Source: Caldifarciminota bacterium RBG_13_43_14 (GTDB lineage Bacteria; Hydrothermota; Tepidihabitantia; SM23-42). From it: DNA of 14,813 nt. Both the position numbers and the translations under genes were made by a program. The notes beneath the pieces were generated by a model that was not told the DNA's origin, made no database searches, and was given only the letters and a program-made list of their open reading frames with translations. The stretch is from the NCBI GenBank assembly GCA_001771735.1, contig MEUM01000107.1, positions 1 through 14,813 on the forward strand, written 5' to 3'. The first letter of the stretch is position 1. Every line of letters begins with the position of its first letter. Below are positions 1 to 6,153 of the stretch, piece after piece.

Positions 1-752
1 CCATGAATGATAATACCGATAGTTATTGCTCCCCGGCGAAAACTCCGTCCATAAAGATTATCATGATCCATCAATGCAACAAAATCACCAAAGCGCAATT
101 GATCGAGTTTATGTTTTTTAATGAATGTACGGTCAGTAGTCATGATATCATAATCACCGCCGCCCATCATTAAACTGCCGGTACCTGATCCCATAAGCTG
201 AGCCGGGATGATCGCCGTAACCGGAACCTGGACTTTTTTACCCATGGTTTGTATTCCCAATTTTTGTATAAGACCAGGATCAAGATTGTAAAATGCAATA
301 TCAGGAAAATCGAGCAGTTTCAATCCCTGGCCGTGTCCTTTGATAATGATCTTATCGTCAAAAGTGAGTTTATCGAGCACTGAATCCGGAAAATCGATCA
401 TTACATGTTCAGCGCCGCCATGATGGCCGGTGACAATACCTTTTTTATTTTTTGCATCACCGGATTTGATTATTGCTTCATTGCCGATACAAGCATAAAA
501 AACATAGCCGGCATTGGGACGATCGTATCGATTTTTTTCGTCCAATATTGTTGAGACACATGGTTCGATATGGTCCGCTTCCCAACCGAAAGCCTGGTCA
601 CCGACCTTGATATTGAAAACTATGCCACCGGTGCCGGGGAGGAGAAATGGGACGCCATCGGCATCAACACCATGGCTTCGTGGTCCGCCAGGATTGACAA
701 CTTTGCCCTGCACCGCCATAATAACCAGGGATTTAGTATTTGTTTTTAGCAT
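1..752 (-). CDS. DUF4438 domain-containing protein, 3' end cut off by window edge
   Basis: Reading the reverse strand from the ATG at 752 gives 250 codons with no stop before the window edge, so the C-terminus is missing. The protein starts MLKTNTKSLVIMAVQGKVVN and carries glycine-rich conserved-looking blocks: PGTGGI (39-44), GDQAFGWEADHIEP (51-64), GHHGGAEHV (109-117) and GHGQGL (139-144). I recognise these as DUF4438, a family of about 290 residues known from Thermotoga and other anaerobes. A member has a solved structure, but as far as I know no assigned function. The start is set by AAAGGAG about 5 nt upstream, which favours Met1 over Met12. No signal peptide or membrane segment is visible. 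It is divergent from the tRNA and appears to be transcribed alone from the promoter at 795-822. The family call is from memory of the sequence pattern; the biochemical role is unknown. Confidence 0.85.
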   Translation of the reverse strand, partial: MLKTNTKSLVIMAVQGKVVNPGGPRSHGVDADGVPFLLPGTGGIVFNIKVGDQAFGWEADHIEPCVSTILDEKNRYDRPNAGYVFYACIGNEAIIKSGDAKNKKGIVTGHHGGAEHVMIDFPDSVLDKLTFDDKIIIKGHGQGLKLLDFPDIAFYNLDPGLIQKLGIQTMGKKVQVPVTAIIPAQLMGSGTGSLMMGGGDYDIMTTDRTFIKKHKLDQLRFGDFVALMDHDNLYGRSFRRGAITIGIIIH

Positions 753-757
753 GAAAA

Positions 758-765
758 ACTCCTTT
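758..765 (-). promoter_or_regulatory. Ribosome binding site of the DUF4438 gene
   Basis: On the minus strand AAAGGAGT lies about 5 nt before the ATG at 750-752. It is a strong Shine-Dalgarno match and fixes the start of the DUF4438 gene. Confidence 0.8.
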
Positions 766-794
766 CTTAATTTTGAAAAAGCCTTGTAGATATG

Positions 795-822
795 ATTATA
801 AGAACAATCGAGATAATGTCAA
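795..822 (-). promoter_or_regulatory. Near-consensus sigma70-type promoter for the DUF4438 gene
   Basis: On the minus strand a perfect -35 TTGACA (817-822) is followed after 16 nt by a perfect -10 TATAAT (795-800). Transcription should begin near 788, leaving a leader of roughly 35 nt that contains the AAAGGAG site. Both hexamers match the bacterial housekeeping consensus exactly, so strong constitutive expression is the simplest inference. Confidence 0.8.
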
Positions 823-847
823 TTGTTTAACGATACTCGAGGTTGGA

Positions 848-980
848 TATAAAGAATTCTAAATTCGAAGCACTAAATTCTAAACAATATTCAATGATCT
901 AATATTCAAATGCCAAATGTTTGTGATTTTTGGATTTTAGAGTTTGTTTAGGATTTAGAATTTCGATATTAGTGCTTTAT
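848..980. repeat. AT-rich imperfect inverted repeat, copy 1 (intergenic)
   Basis: This stretch is built from variants of CTAAATTCTAAACAA on the left (about 873-887) and the reverse-oriented TTGTTTAGGATTTAG on the right (944-958), so the two ends form an imperfect palindrome. The right arm shares the exact 14-mer TTTGTTTAGGATTT (943-956) with a second copy beyond the tRNA (1253-1266). It contains no credible ORF. It resembles the AATTC/CTAAA-rich intergenic repeats common in drafts of uncultivated bacteria; that comparison is from memory. I see nothing else between 823 and 1024. Confidence 0.6.
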
Positions 981-1024
981 CGTTTCGTTCGCAATTTTGT
1001 TATTCCACTATATACTATTTCATA

Positions 1025-1052
1025 TTGACAGAAATACTATTTCTGCTATACT
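1025..1052 (+). promoter_or_regulatory. Consensus promoter for the tRNA gene
   Basis: TTGACA at 1025-1030 is followed after 16 nt by TATACT at 1047-1052, preceded by TG one base upstream (extended -10 character). Transcription should start near 1059, about a dozen bases before the mature tRNA 5' end at 1071. No hairpin-plus-T-run terminator follows the tRNA, so read-through into the downstream coding genes is possible. Confidence 0.8.
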
Positions 1053-1070
1053 AAATAGTTATACATGCAC

Positions 1071-1144
1071 GGGCTCGTAGCTCAGTTGGTTAGAGCAGCT
1101 GACTCATAATCAGCGGGTCGGGGGTTCAAATCCCTCCGAGCCCA
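1071..1144 (+). tRNA. tRNA with CAT anticodon, probably elongator tRNA-Met
   Basis: All arms can be folded by hand: acceptor stem GGGCTCG/CGAGCCC, D arm from GCTC to GAGC, anticodon stem GCTGA/TCAGC around the loop CTCATAA (anticodon CAT), and T arm GGGGG-TTCAAAT-CCCTC with one G-T pair. The discriminator base is A and the 3' CCA is not encoded, so it must be added by nucleotidyltransferase. It is not an initiator: position 1 pairs with 72 and the anticodon stem lacks the three G-C pairs. CAT tRNAs can also be Ile2, read after lysidine modification. The C4-G69 pair does not exclude this, so the Met assignment is likely rather than certain. Confidence 0.93.
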
Positions 1145-1156
1145 ATATTAAAGGAG

Positions 1157-1296
1157 AAATTATAATTCTTGAATCCGAAATTCCAAATAAATCTCAGTAT
1201 CGAATTCTTGAAATTCAAAACTGTTTTTATCAGTGTAATTTAGCGTTTGAGATTTGTTTAGGATTTGGTGTTTCGAATTTAGTGTTTGGCGAACCC
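1157..1296. repeat. AT-rich imperfect repeat, copy 2 (intergenic)
   Basis: It has the same composition and word set as the copy at 848-980: GAATTCTTGAAATTC-like words on the left and GATTTGTTTAGGATTTGGTG, then TTTCGAATTTAGTGTTT, on the right. The exact 14-mer TTTGTTTAGGATTT recurs at 1253-1266 in the same orientation as in copy 1. The two copies bracket the tRNA. The open frame that runs through its right end is a fortuitous extension of the next gene. Confidence 0.55.
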
Positions 1297-1304
1297 TTTT
1301 GCCC

Positions 1305-1751
1305 ATGAATTGGTCAGTCCATCCGGCAAAAAAGAATATTAAAAAAACATTTATCGCATTGATCTTCATTGCTTTTTTTATGGTCGCGGTCGGTTTTATC
1401 TATGGAATTTTTTGGGCGATTCTTGGGCTGCTTATTCTATTTTTTTCCCTTCATTCATATTTTTTTCCGACCCGATACGAGATAACCGAAGATAAGATCA
1501 TTATCAATAACATACTTGGTTTTCAGAAGCGTACATTGAGTGAGTTTAAAAAGGTATACAAAGGTAAGAACGGTCTTTTATTGAGCCCATTTCGCGGGAG
1601 GACATTTCTTAACAATTTCAGGGGAGTCTTTTTGTTAATGCCGGAAGAACGTGCTTCGATCGAGGAATTTCTAATAACCAGAGTAAAGGAGATCAATAAT
1701 ATTACTGAAAACGAACAACAGGATATAAATGGAAAGTCAGCAAGTAAATGA
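1305..1751 (+). CDS. Small membrane protein with two N-terminal helices and a soluble, possibly PH-like, tail
   Basis: The 148-residue protein starts MNWSVHPAKKNIKK. Two adjacent hydrophobic stretches follow (about residues 14-31 and 33-50, around IALIFIAFFMVAVGF and AILGLLILFF), then a basic or aromatic turn and a soluble tail with alternating hydrophobic residues: RYEITEDKIIINNILG, a central KKVYKGKNGLLLSPFRG, and a helical end. Two helices followed by a short beta-rich domain of this kind recalls bacterial PH-domain (DUF304-like) membrane proteins, but that is a weak resemblance. The frame stays open upstream to a TTG at 1254, but those 17 residues translate repeat DNA, so I chose the ATG at 1305. 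It has no clear Shine-Dalgarno. The 3' end overlaps the recJ-like gene by 23 nt, suggesting coupled translation. Function unknown. Confidence 0.7.
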   Translation: MNWSVHPAKKNIKKTFIALIFIAFFMVAVGFIYGIFWAILGLLILFFSLHSYFFPTRYEITEDKIIINNILGFQKRTLSEFKKVYKGKNGLLLSPFRGRTFLNNFRGVFLLMPEERASIEEFLITRVKEINNITENEQQDINGKSASK

Positions 1752-3216
1752 TCCGGTTCTGAGCAATATTTATGCGAATGCATTCAATATACCGATTGAA
1801 CTGGCGCGGATACTCGCTTATCGATTACCTAAATACGGTGAAGCGAGCAAGTTTTTAAAACCACAATTGAGTGACCTGCATGAACCAGATTTACTCCCGG
1901 ATATTGCCGTTGTTTCCGATCGGTTAATGAATAAGATCCAAAAAAATGAGCCAATTCTGATCTACGGTCATGACGACCCCGATGGATTTACATCCGCCGC
2001 ATTGATGTTTAAGACTTTAAAAGAGACATCGAGGGGAGAGGCACCTGAAATCCATGTATACATTTTTGACCGCGAAAAGGACGGCTACATTATAAATCCT
2101 GATATATTGAAAAAATTCCGGCGATCAGGCTGCAATACTATCCTGACCGTTGATTTTGGCATTAGCAGTGCAGAGAATTTTCGGATTGCCCGTGAGAATA
2201 ATTTTGAATTGCTGGTTTGTGATCATCACGAAACCAAGCTGAATAGTTTTCCGATGCCGGCGATCGATCCAAAGCGCCCTGATTCGAAATATCCGTTCCG
2301 TGATCTTGCCGGTGTCGGGGTAGCGCTTAAACTCGCAATTTTTCTCTATCGTCAGATCCTTGGACTCAGCTCTGAAGAATTTTTTGCTCTGAAAAAAGAA
2401 TTCTTGGCATTGGCAATGATCGGTACGATCGCCGATCGGGTAACGCTGCTGAATGAGAACCGGGTTTTATGTCATGCCGGGATCGATGCGGCAAATAAGA
2501 TTTCTTACGGTTGGCTGCATGAATTCCAGAAAATAGCGACAATCGATTTCGGTCGGGTGATAAGTGAAATAATACCGACGATCGCGTCGGCTGCATACGT
2601 GGATCCACAAATGGCGATTGAATTACTGGTCAGCGATGAAACCGAGCGCATTCAGATTTTAGTCGCGGAACTTAAAGAAATGACCAGACAACGCCGCAGT
2701 AAGTCGGATGAGTTATTAAAGGAAGTACTTTTAACTGCCAAATTATATCCGAATTTGGCACTTTGCGTGGTCCCGTGCGTAGGTCAGCATTATCTGGGTT
2801 CAATCGCAGCCCGGGTCCGGGATCATTATAAGAGAGTTGCGCTTATTATTGGCATAAAAGATGACCGATGTCATGGTGAGTTACGTAGTACTGGTCTACA
2901 TCTGCATGATATTCTTTCTCAGCATAGTGACCTTTTTATTGATTTTGGGGGTCATCAGAAAGCCGCCGGTTTTACTGCCGAGTATCGTGATTTAGAGCCG
3001 ATCGTTGAGCTTATCACTAAAGCGATTGATTCTCAGACAAATATCATTGAACCTACGGTTCCCGTGCATCCTGAAGCGACAATCGCAAAAGATCGGATAT
3101 CGGTGCTGCGGCCGATGCTGCCTTTTGGTGATGGTAATAAGCCCCCGCTATTGACAGACGGGGTTTCTCTCTATACAATTGACAACTGGCTGAATATTTC
3201 TGAGAAAGGAATATAA
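1729..3216 (+). CDS. recJ: RecJ-like DHH/DHHA1 single-strand-specific exonuclease
   Basis: The 495-residue DHH-superfamily phosphoesterase has the expected motifs in order: YGHDDPDG (motif I, 79-86), TVDFGIS (140-146), CDHHE (DHH motif, 164-168), TIADRVTL (233-240) and the DHHA1 signature GGHQKAAGF (407-415). The tail carries the PFGDGN motif (465-470) typical of RecJ. Family members degrade single-stranded DNA 5' to 3' in recombination and repair, using metal ions bound by the D/H residues. Motif I is HDDPDG rather than the DYDVDG of classical RecJ, a form closer to archaeal-type or generic DHH phosphoesterases. The protein is also shorter than E. coli RecJ (577 residues), ending soon after PFGDGN, so the usual OB-fold portion seems reduced. 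The start overlaps the preceding membrane-protein gene, and the stop abuts the mglA ATG. The nuclease-type assignment is secure; the substrate is less so. Confidence 0.88.
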   Translation: MESQQVNDPVLSNIYANAFNIPIELARILAYRLPKYGEASKFLKPQLSDLHEPDLLPDIAVVSDRLMNKIQKNEPILIYGHDDPDGFTSAALMFKTLKETSRGEAPEIHVYIFDREKDGYIINPDILKKFRRSGCNTILTVDFGISSAENFRIARENNFELLVCDHHETKLNSFPMPAIDPKRPDSKYPFRDLAGVGVALKLAIFLYRQILGLSSEEFFALKKEFLALAMIGTIADRVTLLNENRVLCHAGIDAANKISYGWLHEFQKIATIDFGRVISEIIPTIASAAYVDPQMAIELLVSDETERIQILVAELKEMTRQRRSKSDELLKEVLLTAKLYPNLALCVVPCVGQHYLGSIAARVRDHYKRVALIIGIKDDRCHGELRSTGLHLHDILSQHSDLFIDFGGHQKAAGFTAEYRDLEPIVELITKAIDSQTNIIEPTVPVHPEATIAKDRISVLRPMLPFGDGNKPPLLTDGVSLYTIDNWLNISEKGI

Positions 3217-3813
3217 ATGGCGAATCTCAATTATGCCGATAAAGAGTTGAATCTGAAAATCGTATACTATGGAACCGGATTATGCGGTAAAACAACCAAT
3301 TTGAGGGTAATGTTTTCTACAATAAGCCCGGAGCGCCGGGGTAAAATGATGAGTCTTGCAACCGAACTCGATCAAACGCTTTTTTTTGATTTTTTGCCGG
3401 TCGATCTTGGAACGCTAAAGGGATGGAAACTACGTCATCACCTGTATACGGTACCTGGTCAGATATATTATAATGTCTCACGCAGACTTGTTCTCAAGAA
3501 CGTCGACGGTCTGGTTTTTGTCGTTGATTCTCAGGAAGAACGACTGGATGAAAACATTGAAAGTTATAATAATCTGATCGACAATTTAAAAAGCTATGAT
3601 CTTGATCTCAAAGATTTACCAATGGTCATTCAATATAATAAACGTGATTTACCCAACATAATGCCGATCAGCGATCTGCAACTATATCTCAACCGCGAAG
3701 GTTATACTTATTTCGAAAGCGTTGCGGTCAAGGGTATTGGAGTTTTTGACACCTTGAAGTCAGTTTGCCAAAAAACACTATTGAGGCAAGCCGAAAACCT
3801 ACCGCAAATATAG
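3217..3813 (+). CDS. mglA: MglA-type Ras-like GTPase
   Basis: The 198-residue small GTPase has every nucleotide-binding box: P-loop GTGLCGKTT (19-27), a switch I region ending TLFFDFLP (54-61), the G3 box TVPGQ (78-82), NKRD (141-144) and SVAVKG (168-173). In G3 the usual Asp is replaced by Thr, as is characteristic of MglA. In Myxococcus and relatives MglA-GTP marks a cell pole and drives gliding or pilus-based movement, with a Roadblock-domain MglB as its GTPase-activating partner. A Roadblock protein is encoded next, 85 nt downstream. The ATG directly follows the recJ stop (TAAATG) and is preceded by GAAAGGA at good spacing. A separate promoter lies between mglA and the Roadblock gene, so the two partners may be expressed from different transcripts. 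Confidence 0.94.
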   Translation: MANLNYADKELNLKIVYYGTGLCGKTTNLRVMFSTISPERRGKMMSLATELDQTLFFDFLPVDLGTLKGWKLRHHLYTVPGQIYYNVSRRLVLKNVDGLVFVVDSQEERLDENIESYNNLIDNLKSYDLDLKDLPMVIQYNKRDLPNIMPISDLQLYLNREGYTYFESVAVKGIGVFDTLKSVCQKTLLRQAENLPQI

Positions 3814-3860
3814 TCGGCAATGTCCGATCCGTTGCACTTCCCAAAAATTAAACCGTGTTC

Positions 3861-3889
3861 TTGACTTCTTAAGATAGTTTCGCTATAAT
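3861..3889 (+). promoter_or_regulatory. Sigma70-type promoter of the Roadblock/che cluster, predicting a near-leaderless mRNA
   Basis: TTGACT (3861-3866) is followed after 17 nt by a perfect TATAAT (3884-3889). The ATG of the Roadblock gene is at 3899, only nine bases after the -10 box, so initiation at a normal distance would leave a leader of about 0-4 nt. No Shine-Dalgarno precedes that ATG, which fits leaderless translation. This is the only clear promoter between mglA and 11754. Confidence 0.72.
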
Positions 3890-3898
3890 AATTTTGCT

Positions 3899-4306
3899 AT
3901 GAACGAGTTAAAAGTGATTTCTATATCCAAGGAAAAAATCACTAAACTCGACGGTTTGATGGATATGTTTTGCTCTCAAGCAAATACAATCTGGGCGATT
4001 TTAGCCACCAATACCGGTCAATTGCTTGTTCAGCGGGGTTTTGTACATTCATTTGATGTTTTGGCAATATCAGCGCTTGCTTCAGGGGTTTTTAATTCTA
4101 CGATGGAACTTGCTCGAATAATAGGTGAAAGAAATTTCAGCGAATTCCTGCAGGAAGGAAGAAGCTACAGCATTTATTATATTGGAGTCGACGATAATTA
4201 TCTTCTGGTTTCACTTTTTGACGATCGCACCCTGCCTGGAGTAGTGAAAGTTGCCTGCGAGAGTTTTGCTGATGAAGCAAAAACAGTTTTAAAAGCAGAA
4301 GCATGA
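3899..4306 (+). CDS. Roadblock/LC7-domain protein (MglB-like)
   Basis: The 135-residue protein consists almost entirely of one Roadblock/LC7 fold. After about 20 lead-in residues comes a helix, a strand with the turn ATNTGQLL, a helix (FDVLAISALASGVFNSTMEL) and the GRSYSIYYIGVDDNYLLVSLF strand pair. Roadblock proteins dimerise and bind small Ras-like GTPases; MglB activates GTP hydrolysis by MglA. Position beside mglA makes that partnership the natural inference, though the sequence alone cannot show it is a GAP. I kept the ATG at 3899 because the promoter places transcription start almost on it; an internal ATG at 3959 would remove the first strand or helix. Its stop overlaps the next start (ATGA), a sign of translational coupling. 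Confidence 0.85.
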   Translation: MNELKVISISKEKITKLDGLMDMFCSQANTIWAILATNTGQLLVQRGFVHSFDVLAISALASGVFNSTMELARIIGERNFSEFLQEGRSYSIYYIGVDDNYLLVSLFDDRTLPGVVKVACESFADEAKTVLKAEA

Positions 4307-6150
4307 AGAGAAAACTGAATCTAGAAAATTTCTATGTTTATGACGGAAATAAAATAGCGATACTCGCGATCAAAAAGATCATTGAGTTCCCGGGTGAGCT
4401 TTTCAACCCGCTTTATATTTATAGTGCAACCGGTCTGGGCAAAAGTCATTTGTATTGGGCTTTGCACGATGAATTAAATAAAAAAATAAAGACGCTTTAT
4501 TTTTCGATAAAGGATTTTGAGCAGTATTTGGAAAAAACAAAAATTTATGATACTCCTCTGATAATTGACGATCTTCAGTCCCTTGATGAACGCTTTAGCG
4601 AACTATTGCTTGGTTTAATCGATTCTTTTGTAGCGACCAATAGACAGATCTGTTTTTCGGGCAACGCAGCACCCCGTGAGTTGACAAAATTCGACAGCCG
4701 TTTATGGTCAAGGCTTGAAGGTGGATTGGTCTGCGATATTGTTGCGCCCAAGGAGTTCGCATTGGTCGAGTTGATTAAAAGGAAATCGGAAGAGCAGGGG
4801 ATTTTACTGCCCGATGAGGTGTCGCTTGAGATCGCCCAGATCTCAACTGGCTCGATCCGGACGATTGAAGGTATGATCAATCGTCTGGTCGCTTATTCTT
4901 CGCTGGGTAATGTGCAGCTTGACAGCTCTAATGTGCGCATGATCCTGAAAGATTTCTATCCAAAAGGTATATATAGTCCGGTAAGTTCATTATTGGAAGA
5001 GTTGAAAAAGAATGCCAGCGAAGTTTTGCAGCAGGTCTCGGAAAGTATCGACGAACGCGGCGAATATCGTGAAAAGATCTATATATGGGAGATGAAAGGA
5101 TTCGATACATCATCATTGAAACTTTTGATCGATAGCGACATCAATGATTTTCGAAGAGAATACGATGTATTTATAAAAAAGGTAGAAAAATTGATGGAAT
5201 TGCAGAAAGAATATGGATCGATAGATTTCGGTGATCATCCCGACGAGGCAATGCAGATCGAATCAATGTTATTCTCGCCGGACCGTGTCGACGAGATCGA
5301 ATCGATAATATCCGGATTGCGTAAGCCGGAAGTGAAAGAGGAACCAAAAGATCCTTTTGCCGGTCTGATCATCGGGAAGTGTAATGAAAATGCTTACCGC
5401 ATTTACCATGAGCAAATAACTGTTGATCTGGGGGGGAAATTCAATCCTTTTGTTATATATGGTCAGGAAGGTTGCGGCAAGACCGTATTGCTTCAGGCAA
5501 TATTAAATGATCTAAGCGCTCGCGATAAAAAAGTGATCATGATCGATCTTGCCGTTATTGATAATTTCGCTGAAGATACAAATGATTATGACGTTGTGCT
5601 TATCGACAATTTCAGTCGTTTTTTCAAAGGATCATCGGAAACCAAGAAAGAAGGCATTGAACACATCACTAATCTTCTTAGAACCGGTAAACTTGTGATT
5701 TTAAGTTCAGAGCCATTGACCGGGATTGATATGCCCGAAGAATATAAACAACTTTTTGACCTGGGATTAGAGGTTGAATTGGAAAAACCAAGTGCTGATG
5801 TTGTAACCGAGTTATTGAAGCAGCGCATTCCAATCGAAGAAGTCGAGATCATCGTTCAAGAAGGATTACCGGTCTTTAATAATTATTACGAGATCGGTGT
5901 TTTTGTTGAGAATCGGAAAGCTCCGGCAAAGGATGAAACTGAAACCGATCTGGTTCCGCTAGGCTTGCCGGGCGAGAAAGAAAAGGCTGATACGGTAGCC
6001 GAACCGGACGTCGAGAGCGGGTTAGATTGGGATAAGGATGAGATCTCGCAAGAAAGTGGAATTGATATTAAACAACCGTTAAAAAAACTACACGAAGAAC
6101 GGTTGATAATTGAAGAGATCAAGGGTGAATTTGTTGAGGAGAATTTTTAA
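4303..6150 (+). CDS. Tandem DnaA-type AAA+ ATPase, second module degenerate
   Basis: This 615-residue protein has two DnaA-like ATPase modules. Module 1 (about 5-215) follows DnaA closely: NLENFYVYDGN, FNPLYIYSATGLGKSH (Walker A, GLGKS 44-48), PLIIDD (Walker B, 85-90), RLWSRLEGG (box VII arginines, 133-141) and GSIRTIEG (sensor II, 183-190). A charged helical linker (about 222-350) includes IYIWEMKGF (259-267). Module 2 (about 351-510) repeats the opening as IIGKCNENAYRI and NPFVIYGQEGCGKT (Walker A). Its Walker B is VVLIDN, with Asn where DnaA has a second acid; the box VII region reads EYKQLFD without arginines, and the lid with sensor II is missing. The acidic C-terminus (540-615) has no recognisable DnaA DNA-binding domain, so this is not the replication initiator. 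Within the Roadblock/CheR/CheB cluster it may be a nucleotide-driven scaffold or positioning factor; that role is inference. Confidence 0.85.
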   Translation: MKRKLNLENFYVYDGNKIAILAIKKIIEFPGELFNPLYIYSATGLGKSHLYWALHDELNKKIKTLYFSIKDFEQYLEKTKIYDTPLIIDDLQSLDERFSELLLGLIDSFVATNRQICFSGNAAPRELTKFDSRLWSRLEGGLVCDIVAPKEFALVELIKRKSEEQGILLPDEVSLEIAQISTGSIRTIEGMINRLVAYSSLGNVQLDSSNVRMILKDFYPKGIYSPVSSLLEELKKNASEVLQQVSESIDERGEYREKIYIWEMKGFDTSSLKLLIDSDINDFRREYDVFIKKVEKLMELQKEYGSIDFGDHPDEAMQIESMLFSPDRVDEIESIISGLRKPEVKEEPKDPFAGLIIGKCNENAYRIYHEQITVDLGGKFNPFVIYGQEGCGKTVLLQAILNDLSARDKKVIMIDLAVIDNFAEDTNDYDVVLIDNFSRFFKGSSETKKEGIEHITNLLRTGKLVILSSEPLTGIDMPEEYKQLFDLGLEVELEKPSADVVTELLKQRIPIEEVEIIVQEGLPVFNNYYEIGVFVENRKAPAKDETETDLVPLGLPGEKEKADTVAEPDVESGLDWDKDEISQESGIDIKQPLKKLHEERLIIEEIKGEFVEENF

Positions 6151-6153
6151 AAG

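Noticed and set aside
514..789. Plus-strand ORF of 91 codons opposite the DUF4438 gene
   Set aside because: It is a shadow of the minus-strand frame: no family features, while the minus frame shows conserved blocks, RBS and promoter.
1150..1243. Strong AAAGGAG at 1150-1156 followed by a short TTG-initiated frame
   Set aside because: The frame stops after about 24 codons, lies in repeat DNA, and the spacing to TTG (12 nt) is poor. It is probably chance in purine-rich sequence.
848..1296. CRISPR-like or attachment-site reading of the repeats around the tRNA
   Set aside because: Repeats are diverged, AT-rich, not regularly spaced, have no spacers, and no integrase or cas gene is present. There is no duplicated tRNA 3' end.
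1254..1304. N-terminal extension of the membrane protein from a TTG at 1254
   Set aside because: The 17 extra residues are a translation of the AT-rich repeat, with no Shine-Dalgarno; the ATG at 1305 gives a sensible membrane protein.
3814..3840. CGGcaatgtCCG after mglA as an intrinsic terminator
   Set aside because: The stem is only three to four pairs and no T-run follows.
4303..6150. Annotation as the chromosomal replication initiator DnaA
   Set aside because: The AAA+ module is DnaA-like, but the C-terminal DNA-binding domain and N-terminal DnaB-interaction domain are absent, a second ATPase module is present, and the context is signalling genes; no DnaA-box cluster is visible.
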